DNA of 64,000 bases from Branchiostoma floridae (Eukaryota > Chordata > Leptocardii > Amphioxiformes > Branchiostomatidae), in assembly GCF_000003815.2 (NCBI RefSeq), contig NC_049995.1:4527237-4591236 (forward strand). The letters run 5' to 3'. Positions 12,501-24,500 of this stretch are shown here, piece by piece (within the stretch, counting starts at the first letter, position 1; each line of letters begins with the position of its first letter). Below the pieces are notes generated by a model. It was not told the origin of the DNA. It searched no databases and was given only the letters and a program-made list of their open reading frames with translations. The position numbers and the translations under genes are program-made.

Positions 12501-15500
12501 GGGCTCAAAACTTGAGCAAGCCTCAATGTTGTGCTCTCGGGAAACACATTTTCAAGAATACTTATTTTCTCATTCTACATGTGAAAATCGGTAAAAGACT
12601 TGGTTGAAGACTTCTTCTCAGATGGGATTTAAAGCCAGAGGAGAGAAATGTTTGAGGAGAGCCACATCTTAAGCAAGTTAAACATCCCACTATACTTATG
12701 GAAAATAGTAGTACATGTAGTACTGTAAATAGTGCCCAGTATTTGATTATACTACTGCTGGGTTCTCTGACACAAGGGTTACTAACTTAAAGGCAGCAGT
12801 AGGGCAAGGGGTCTTACTTCCAAAAATGAATTTCCAGCCTGATTTTCTGTCAAATGCTTTCCTACTACATTACACTTTGCATCATGACAAACAAAAATAA
12901 TTGTATAAGCTTAAGAATGAATAAACAATGTTGTTTACCTTCATTTTCGGCTGATTTTCTGTCCTGTGTTGCGATCTCTCCCACCGCCTTGATTAGTACT
13001 GTGAATGTTGCCATGGCACCAGGTTGGAGTGGAAGTTGGGCTTTCGTGTTCTCCAAATTCCAGGTGAAAAATCCGGAGGGAACTTTTGGGGAACTTATGG
13101 AAGTGTCCAAACTTATGTCTATGGATTCCACTGGAATCTGGCTAACATTTTGGAGAGTTAGAACACATTCTTGACTGCAAAGGAAGAAAAAACAAAGACC
13201 AATGAGAACAGAATCTCAACACAAAGGATCTAAAAATGGATACAATCTAACTTACATTCTTTTAAAGCATCTTATTGACTGTAAAAGAATCGTCTAGATT
13301 ATGTCAAAAAGGCTGCAACATTATATTAGAATTCTTCTTGATTTTTTTTTACAAAGGCTGCAACAATATGAAAACAATCTTCAGTACCTTTTGGATATGA
13401 TAGGTGGCACTCTTACACTGTTGCAACACCAAGATTTAGATCAATACAACAGTTTTGATTCTTGAAGCTTATCTTACAAACCTTCAACTGCAGTGCCATT
13501 CAAACCTGATAGGTGGCACTATTAGAATAATAAAAATAAAATCACAAAAATGCAACTGTTTGACGGGTATGCATACACTCTCTCATTGGTTGAAATGTCA
13601 TGTACTGTCAATTGTGATTGACAGCCAGGTTTGGTCTACTGATATCTTTTTGAACAGCAAAAGTGATTAGGGACAAGGAAAGTCACTAATCTGACAGCCA
13701 ATCATTTTTTACCTCTCTCCAGCATACAGCCTAGCAGCAGCACTTGTCACAGCGGTTTCCTTGGCCTTGTTGAGACCCAGGTTGTGATTGGTCGTTCCGA
13801 ACGCGGCTTTCGGCAGTGATGTCGTGACCTGTAGTTTGGGCAGTTCAGGAACCACCTCCACAGAGTAGTCTGGTTCCTCTATCTGTCGTAAATCTTTGAA
13901 CTTGCAATGGGACTTCACTCCAAGTACATGCGTTACATATCCTACATGGAAAGAAGATACATTGTACACTTAAAATCAGAAATAAAAAATCTTTAATATC
14001 AAAAACTTTAATCAAGAAATTTTACAAAGAATAACTCAGGAGTTTATGGAGAACATGAACGTCAAATACAAGTAAGCAGAATAAAATATTGTCTGTGAAC
14101 TTGTAAACTTTAAACATGTCTATGACTTTCATGTCATAATTTTTCAAGAAAAAATATATGTACATCATGTACCTCCTGAAATTTTATGCAGTCAGAGTTC
14201 ACTTGTTAAATATGACTGACGTAAGAATTTTTGTTAGATAAGTATATCAAATGTCCTTCAAAGAGAGTCAGAACTTTTCAACTTGTTCTGCTAAAAGTAC
14301 TAACAATATCTATCAAAGATCTAATACAGTGGAAGCCAGTTAATTGCATGTTGGATAAACGCACACTTCAGTCAATTGCACAGAATCCCAAACTCCCGAG
14401 GCACAGTGGCAGTGCGGTCCAACTGTAACTTCGCATTATTGCCCATGCTGGATAATTGCACGGAATTCGCTGGCAAATTGGGAGTGCAATTCAGCGGCTT
14501 CCACTGTATGTAAGTAAAAAGTCGTGTCATTCACTCACCCACGAGTTTGAGCTGTCCGGCTGTTTTAGGAGTCCCCAGTAGGGTGACACCAAGTGGTCCA
14601 GACTCGGCGGGGAGGGACAGGTTACTGATGAGGGGCTCAAACACGATCCCTTCAGACATCACACTCTGAACAACAAAGGAGAAAGGTTTAAACCACCCTG
14701 GATTTTTTTTCAAATGGTTTTCTTCAAAGCAAGGCCATTTGACCACACTCTGCACAACAAAGGAGAAAGGTATAATATAGTGCTTAAGATTTGCTAGAAT
14801 GAGTTGTTCAAAGCATGGCTATTTTACCACTTTTAGGCAATGAAATAAGGCAATGGATAACTTATACTATACCGAACGACTCGTTACCCCTAACTTTTGC
14901 ACATCTATCTGCAAGCGTTCTTTAAAACTACCGAGAGAAGATGCCCCTACTGTACTTGGTGATAACAAGTTCCACTCTACGATAGTTCTGGGAAAGTACG
15001 AATTTTTGAACACATCAATCCTAGGTTGGTAACTCTGGTATTTGAAGGCATGACTGTTTCTTGTTCTTTTTTGAGCTGGTATTAGATACTTATCCGTTGG
15101 TACGTCCACCTGGTTTATTGGTCATTTTGTACATCATGGAAAGTCTGGACATTTGATATTTGATATGCAAGGAGATAACTGTTACATGTAACATTGGTTT
15201 TGAAGGCTAAAACACAATCCCTTCTGATATCACACACTGTACAACAAGGGTGAATGGTTCAAAGCACTCAAGATTTTTGTAAAATGGGTTCATTAAAAGC
15301 ATAGCCATTTTACCACTTTTAGGCAATGAAATAAGGCAATCGATGGTGGAACTCGATATGCAAAGAGATAACTGTTACATGGAACATTAGTTTTGAAGGC
15401 TAAAAGGTTGTATCAGTAGGGGAATGGTTGTCATTGAGAGAGTTCCATAGTTTGGCAGTCTTAGGAAAGAATCTGTCGCTCCATAGAAGGACTTTGAGAC

Positions 15501-18500
15501 TCAAAATTGAACAGAATAACAATGTGAGCTAGAGAAAAACTATAGTATTATGCTGAAAGGATCTCAATGGAGGGACAACAGTGAGATGCAAAAAACGTAA
15601 TATTATACAAAAAAATGAAAGGTGCAAAAATGAAATGTTTCATCATTGTGGAGTCATTCTCGGATTGGTCCGAGAATTTTGATGGTCAGTCCTTTAAAGT
15701 TTTTCAAAGTGCTGTATCAAACTTCAATGGAGACTGTAAGTGTTTCACATGTCATTTAAAAAAGCATCATTTTCTCCATATCATGATGGTTTTCTAGCAA
15801 CTTTTTATATACATGTACTTTGATAATCATAACCTACTGAATGGATACATAAAACTAACTCTTTCAAAAATCGAAGTAACCTGTGTTTATTCTCACCCCT
15901 TGTGCATTTGTAATGCCTACACAAACTACAAACAACTACAGTACAGTAAACTACACATTGTGCTCACCATGTTCTGCACCTTGAGTTCAAAGGGCATGGG
16001 GTTAATGACCTGCAGTGCCATCTCACACACCTCTCCACTCACCCACTGGAAGTCTACACAAACGGCACATCAACAAAATGAAAAATGGCTCCACCCCCAA
16101 GGTGTTGCCAAAAAAATTTAATCAACTATCCTACCTAGTTGAGAAATGTGCATATTTCTGATATACATTTGTATACACATACTGATTTTGTACTACAAGT
16201 GTCCTGTTTTGTTTTATAGACTGAAAAAAACATACTATTTAGACTTTTGAAGAAATTGCGAAAAGATGCTAGACAAAAGAAATCATTCATTGTACTAAAT
16301 GTGTACCTGTAAGTTTTACCAGTAATCTCTTAATAGTGTCCTTACTATCCTAATAATCTAATGACCATAGTACCATATTTGTGCTACATTTGTGCTAAAT
16401 TTTCATTGTTAAATATATCTGTGTCTTTGTCCTGCATCTATACAAAAATGTTTCAGTTCGAACAACAATTATCTATTGATAGATTCCACTGGATCCCATT
16501 TTCTACCACAAGTAAGTGTCAGATGTCTTTAACCAATGGTGACAGCCGTAACAAATGACAGATTTGTGTACCCATTTTTGATTGGTCCTTCTTCTCCTGC
16601 TGCCTAGACTGGATGGGTGAGTAGATGAATGGACTGTTGAGGGAGGCTGAGCTGGCCTGGCTGGACGGTTTCTTCATGGGTCTCAAGTGTGGAGCCAAGT
16701 CCAGCAACTTGAACGACCTGTCGATACAACAAAAACGGATTCATATTTCCTGTTGGCTCACTAATCATTGGACGGATGTCCCCTAATCCCTATGACCTCC
16801 ATCATTGTAGATCCCACGGAAAGTTTCTGTAGGCTCACAAAAAGACCCCTTTGAACCACACAAACTGCTTTCGTCATTCGGTGGCGATTTTACTCACAAA
16901 CCGTAACGTCATTGCACTCGTCAGTAAACAAAGAATGAGTCAAAAAAAGTGTTTTCCCAACCCGAAAGAAGCAGGCATTTGATTACAATTTCCACACTGA
17001 TCTACGTACTGCTGTTTTATCAGTATTTTAAGCAAGTGCGGAAGAGAAATAGCCATGAAATTCTAAATACAGGGTTAGCTAGTCTGCCAGATCCAGTTGG
17101 CTGCTGGATCTGGTTAGCTGCCAGATCCAGCTAGCTGCCTGATCCGGTAAGGTGCCGGATCCGGTTAGCTGCTGGAATCCGGTTAGCTGCCGGAATTTGA
17201 TTAGCTGCCGGAATTTGATTAGCTGCCGGAATTTGATTAGCTCTCGGAATCCGGTTAGCTGCCTGATCCAGTTGGCTGACAGATCTGGTTAGCTGCCGGA
17301 TACAGTTGGCTGCCTGATCCGGTAAGCTGCCAGATCCAACATAATGTTGTCACTGACAACAATGACCAGTGTATGTACATGTAGTCTACATATAGGTTTA
17401 TGTGGAATTTCTTGTTTTAGTTGAGACTATGTTTCAATTTACATAAAGTGGATTATTGTTCCTTACTTGACAGTTGGCAAGTTTGTCATTGGCACGGGAG
17501 GTAAGATGGCGCCGCTCTCCAGCGCCAGAGGAACGGGTGTTCCCGGGACTTTCGCAGTGTAGCTCTCCAACACCTTGGACAACTCTTTCCTCTCGTATGG
17601 CGCTAGATGGTCACTCATGGCGTGCAGTAGGAAGGACATGTGTCTGGAAAATCAGAATTGGAGTTCTTAATGTTATGCAACTTGAACAATGAAAAAGTGC
17701 TAACAAAACGTGGAATATCATATTGCAGTGATAGTTACTTTAAAGCTATTAGTTCTATACCAAGGAGAATATTTTCTCATTCATGTCTTCTTGAAGTGTG
17801 ACTCAAAATTTCTGTATCTAGAAGAAAATGTGTTTTCAAGCAGATCACAGCTACTACAGAAAGAAAGCCAGGAGTCAGAAGAGCCCAAAATCACTGTTAG
17901 TAACATATTCCCCTCCCCTACATTTAAGACATTAGCGCTTCCTACTTCCATGAAAACCTAGAAAAAGCTATCATTGGTTGATTACTACTTGTAACTGACA
18001 GAATGAGTGTTATATTTCCCATCACAACAGCCCTACTTAACTGCTATATGTCATGCAATAATTCAGGGATAAACAAGTCCACTAGCCCTATTGTCCAGGG
18101 CAAGTGAAAGTGCTGTTCAGGCAAGTGCATGTCCTACCCCACTTGTCCGATCGGGCAAGTAAGATTTTTCCATTGATTCTAGTGTAATTTTGATATACTT
18201 GTTACTTTTTACAGTCATGACATCAAGCAATTGTCTACAGAGAATTCCATTGCTGGAAGTGAAAATGCATATACTAGTAACAGTGACATTTGAATTTTGG
18301 GCAAGTGAAAAATTGGTTCAGGCAAGTACATTTTTTATGTGCTTGCCCGATAGGACAAGTGGATTTTAGAAAATTTGTTCAACCCTGGCTTCCTAGAAAA
18401 AAGCTATCATTGGTTGATTGCTACTTGTAACTGACAGAATGAGTGTTATATTTCCCATCACAACAGCCCTACTTAACTGCTATATGTCATGTTAATGCTA

Positions 18501-21500
18501 CCATTAATTGTGACAGACAGTCAGACTGAATGATAACTCCTGTCACCACAGTCCTACCTGACAGCTAACGCAGGATTGCCCATTTTCCTGGCCGTGTACA
18601 CCATCTCGTGTAGAATCCGCAGCTGTATCGCTGGCCACCCGTACGTGTACTCTCGCGGGAACTGTCGGGGGTCCAGCGTCAAACTATAACCATCCAAGGT
18701 CTCCTGTAGGAGATGGTAGCACTGGACAGCAACAACCAAAACCATGTTTACTAACGTTTAAAACTATTAAGTGTATCCATAACAATAACATCTGAGACAC
18801 TGTAGGTGTTAGGACCTGGAATGATATGCAGCCAAAATGTACTAATTCAGAAACTAATAATATTCTATAATATTTCCTTTTTTTGTGAAAAGCAATATAC
18901 TTTAAGATGCTACTCTTAACTTAACATGCATCCCTTAGTACAATAATGCATTTTTTTACACCACTATAAGTTGCAGATCTTTCTCAATTTAGGGCAATGC
19001 TGCTTAGCTATTGCTCGTGTTTTTATCGAAGCTCACCGGGTTTTCTTGATAAGATACTAGGTTCCTTTAAGTGCTAAGCAAAATGTTAAGAAACATGCAG
19101 TAAATCATAACTTACAGAGTTCCATGCTGGGTTGGGGTTGTTTGGGGACACACATTGCATGGCGGCCACTCTCTTGAAGAAGGCAGCTTTTCTCTTGAAG
19201 CCTATCTGTTCGTACAGCCCTGACAGTGTGTTGTATCTCTGGATCTGTGGAAAAGCAATGCAAAATCTTTAAGTTACAACAGTTAATATTACATACATGT
19301 ACAATGCTGAATATGAGGAAAATTGTTATTAAACATATTATGCCAAAAAAAAAGAGTCTAGATGTATCAATATAGGACCATCTTCCTACACAGAGACCTG
19401 GCCTATACAGTGTATACCTTTGAAAGGCTCTAGAAGATGGGGCTAAGGTTTCCATGGCCACTTTTGTGAGCATTAACTCCAACTCAGAGACCAGCGTTGT
19501 CAGAACACAGCCTCTACCATCACAAACAACTTCAGATGTGCAAGATGCGGCAGAGACTGTCATTCCAGAATTGGCTTGTTCAGCCACCAAAGAAGATGTC
19601 AACCATGGCCAAAACCCCTCGTCTCTTTAGACGGATGGAGGCCAATGAGTGAGTGACTCCAACAGTTAACCACTCAAAGAATTGATTTCTTTACGTAAAG
19701 CTGATTCTCTGATTGGCTGCCAGTTAGTTACAGGCCACACCCACAAATGTTGAAACCTCAGCTTGGTTTAGCAGACTTCTAAAATGTACCATTGTAAAGG
19801 TCGAGAGCAAAGCTCTGCGTAGGAGAATGAAGAGAAGAAGTCTTAATGAGTTTGTTTGTTTTCTTACCTTATCTTCGTCTGTGAGTTGAATGTTGATGTA
19901 CACCATGTTCTGGAGAAACTCAGACGCCTGAAGATTTTTCTATATTATTTGTAATAAAAATATTGTTATATCAGCACCAGTTTTAAATACATGTAGTAAT
20001 TGAACGTCATTCTATGTACATCAGTTAAAACTGAAAAAAACATTAATGACTAAACAAAAAAACATCAATGACTAAACAAATCTGAGCAGTTTTGCACCAA
20101 AAGTATAAGACCTGATGCATAAATTGTATGAGCCTATGAGATAGTATGACTAAAAAATATACTGAGGTATCTTAGTCTATGTTTTTGTTATGCAATTTAC
20201 ATGAACTAAACATATATTGTAATAAACAATATGTACGTTTACACTGTAGTGGTACTCATTAACAGTAACTACTCAATGGTTGCTTGTACATGTAATACTA
20301 ATAAGCTAGTTCACAGTAACAAGTCTGCATGCACCTAAGTCAAAGGTTTAAGGCCCATACAGTTCTTTGTCCAGACATGTTTTGCTGGAACCAGGTGGAT
20401 CATGTTTACGTCATAGGGGCCATAACCTATGACCCTACCCACAATTCCATGGAACTATGACAAAGCTATAGAAGAACAATCCGCAAAGAAGGGAATGAAA
20501 GAAGGAGAGAGAATGTGGAGGAGGAGACTTACCCCCTGCATAAGCATTACCCGACAGGCCTTTACACTCGCCTCCATTTCAACTACACCAGCATAGGAGT
20601 ACTGGGGTGGGGGAACGAAGGAAAGAAATACGGAGGAAAAAAGAAAACGGGGGTAGCCATAGTGAAGAAAATAATCAAGAGATTGAAATAGAAGGAAAGA
20701 TAACAAGCATGTCGGTGAAGAGTATGACAAACATTGGAAGAAAAATCATGAAGTGAAGAAAAAATAAGCCCAAATATGTGGAATTTGTGAATAAAAATAA
20801 ATGAAAGATAGGATGAAAACAGGATGAGAATGAATGATAATCAGGATGCAGCAAGAAGACAAGGGAAAAGGGTTAATTCCACATAAGGTTTGGATTATAG
20901 TACATTTACATACAAGTCAAGGATGACCGTTACAGACTTTTCTCCTGTTTGAAAGGAAAATTTAAAAACTGTGTGCTGCCCAACATGGTAAACAAACTGA
21001 TTGCTTTGAGGTGAAAAATCTGTAACTTGGGATGGTCTCCTTTCATATGTCAAGTTTACAGATGAGACTGGTGAGGCCACTGGCAAGGACATTCTGTGGT
21101 TTATCTTTCAAAAACAAACAGAATTAAACGTTGTATCACAGTGTTTTTTTTCTTGAATAAAATTACATGATAGAATTTTGTGTGTAGTTTCAATAACTTG
21201 TTAATAACATTCTTCCCTTGCGAAAGGACTACATTTAAATATTGACAATATAGTAATCAAAGTAGAAATGTCAACTTTGTTAAAATCCTTCTAAAACATC
21301 TATAAAAGATTACGTATGCATTTTCCATGTGTTGAAAAATTGTAATTGGGACACTGCTTTATTGCAACAAAATTTGACAAAAAAATGAACAATTAGGCTA
21401 GCCCCGGGGGCATCGCCAAAAAATGAGCTATTTGTGAACCAAGAAATGTCCTTCCCTGTGACCTCCCATGATGCATTGCTACCACTCACCCGTTGAGTTA

Positions 21501-24500
21501 TCATAATTCTAGTGGCTTTAATGATGCCTTCCAACTCTATCACTGCTGCATTCTTGTACTGAACATGCAAAAATAAACATCAAACCTCCATGCAACAAAG
21601 AAAGAACGCATGTACTGTAAATTTGCTAATCTTCGCGGTGGATTTATTTTGCAAAATTAGATCTTTTAGTTTCACAGTTGTAACAGCACTGTCGTACAGT
21701 AGTAATACATCGAAAATGTATATTATATATTATTCGAATTCACTCATTCAAAAGTGTCAAGAATTTCAAAGAAAAGCCACCGGAAAAGTTTCAATATCTT
21801 CAATAGCAACAAGGTATGGCAAGCTATACATGTATGCTCAACACAAATGACAATGTCAATGCATAATGATAATAAATGTTGAATAATTGTTAAATTTAAT
21901 GATGATAGTTTAACAAATGCTACTTAAAACTATTAATCAATTGTAATACTCTTCCTCAATAGACTGCAGATTTTCACATATTGTACTGTAATTCACTTTG
22001 TCTTCTCGGTACCAAATTTTCACGGTCTGAGAAAATTTAACTTGTTCTTGGAACTACATTGTAAATGTTCACTGTCGCGGCAGGTGCGCATAAAAAAAGG
22101 CTGTGATTTATTTGTCATCGGTAATGATAAGTTCACGTTAAAGTCGTCACAGTGAAAACCGTGAACATAACAGTACATTGAAAAAATCAGGAATTACAGT
22201 ATTTAGAATGACTTCATCATATATTTTGCAAGCAAAGTATACTAACCGTTTCATGTTCACAATTCAAATTCAATTTTTTCAACATTAGGTTTGAAAAATT
22301 CACACAAGGCCCCTTAACAACCTACCTTGCTGTACTGAATGAGAGCCTCCTTGTATTTCTCGATGATCTCATCAGGCGACAAACAGTTCTTGGCTTTGCC
22401 GTCTTGCAGGAATTCTGCTGTTGCCATTGGTAACCCATTAGGTGACATCGTTGCTGAAAAAATGAGAGAAAAAATGATATTAAAACCAAGCTCTTTAAAG
22501 AAATCTGAGCACCAACCAGCCTAGGCCACGAGCCAATTTTTCATGCCCATGGTATTGAATGTGAGATACATCTAAAGCCTAGAAAATCATGTTGATCAGG
22601 CTGATACGTAGGGAATCTCTATTATTTTTCCTTAATATCTGCTGAAGTGATCAGCAAATACAGCTGAACAAGGTAAACCTGAAGTCATAGAGATATACAC
22701 TATGCAAGTACAAATCTACATTACTTTCAAATTGTTTTTTTAAGGTCCGTTCATTTTTCTAATACAACAGAAATAAGGAAAACATTTTGGAAAACAATTC
22801 TACAATGTTTTCATCACAAAAATGTCAGATCCAAAATTCTCTACTGCCCAAAAGGCAAGGTTTTTAGAGTCAGTTGGGTAACAATATTTTTTCCTAGGCC
22901 TTATAGTATTCTCAAAGCAATTCAAGCAATGCTTAAAATACTAGACTAATTAGTATAATCCATGCAGGCATGTAGAATAAAATGAGAGCTTCTACAGTTG
23001 AGCCAATACTACGTGTAAGCCAAACTCCTGCAAAATGAACATACAAGTTCATTAGTTGAAAACCACCACCTTTATGGATGCAAAATGTTCCAATCATTAG
23101 CCACAATTATTCAATGTTTAAGCTTCTAGTTTGGACATAAACAGACCAATCACGTCAGCACACATACAGTTTAGTACCCTAACTGGTCATGTCTGCTGAC
23201 CAATCAGCACAATACTTAAACAAGACAGTAATGCTGATTGGATTACTTCTGACCAATCAGAAGGCCTCATAGTCATACTTGTGAAAACAAAGGAGTGTTA
23301 GTCTTTTTAGAGTTTACATACAATTATGTTAACGTATACTTTACTGAACTATATATTTTACAAGTACAGGGATATATACGTTATAAATGTACATGCGGGA
23401 ACCTTCACCCATGGACAAGACCACAACCACGAGCATGTACAGTACAGGGATGTTGTACATATACAGGCATTGTTTCCCCTCACCAGGCATCCTAACACCA
23501 CACCCGATGCATGTGTGATGGTAACCTCTAAACGCAGGCTTCTCAGCAGGCATTTAGATTTTGCCTATTTTGTATTATGCACTGTTTTGTGACTCAATTG
23601 CAGTCAATTTTAAATGGCATTCTTAACATCAACTGTTGTTGAACATTTGATCAATCCGATCACAGTAAGCAATAATGAAAACAGAGCATGATTTAAAAAA
23701 AGGAACATCACAATGCCTGCAAAGAAGCCTGCTGTAGAGGCTAAGACAGGACTCACGAGGGGCAGAAACATCAAGGAACTGAGACACTGCGGTCCATAAC
23801 GCGCTTCCAGTAGATGTTAGGCGACTGTCGCTCGCTGAAAAACCGCCCTCCGTTTGTTTACAAGTATACATACACATATATGATAACTCAATATATGAAT
23901 GCAGGGCTCGAAATTCATTTTGGGGATTAGGTGCACTGGAGAACCCAGCTTAAAAAGTTGGGTGCACCAAAACATTTTGGGTGCACCACTTAAATCTAAC
24001 TAATAACCTAATAATAAAACTTAGTTTGAGCTATCAAATTCTTAAACAAGTACAATGACAGACATTTTTATTACCTTTCTAACACTTAGATGTCAAGAAT
24101 ATGATGTATACTTTGATATCTTTACATACATAAACCTAAGAAAATACTTGGGTGCACCCTGTGTACCCGGTACCCACAGAAAATAATTGGGTGCACAGCT
24201 CCAATTTTGGGTGCACCTGGGTGCACATGCACCCAGTATTTCGAGCCCTGGAATGTATATATATAGCGTTTTGTCTCAGTGCAGTCTGATTTGTGTAGAA
24301 CATAGAAAACACATTTTACCACACTTTACCACATAAGGATGATACAACAGAGACAGACAACATTATACTAGTACTTAACCTTCTCCATACTAAGGGACTC
24401 AAAGGGAGCCATTTGGCATGCACCGATTTGTATTGGTTATGGGTTAGACAGCAAAGAAAGGTTAACAACAAAAGATTGACAACAATACTGTAACAAAAAC

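Noticed and set aside
19105-19602. 165-codon minus-strand ORF
   Set aside because: Combines a genuine TRAPPC9 exon in a shifted frame with the antisense of a LINE relic.
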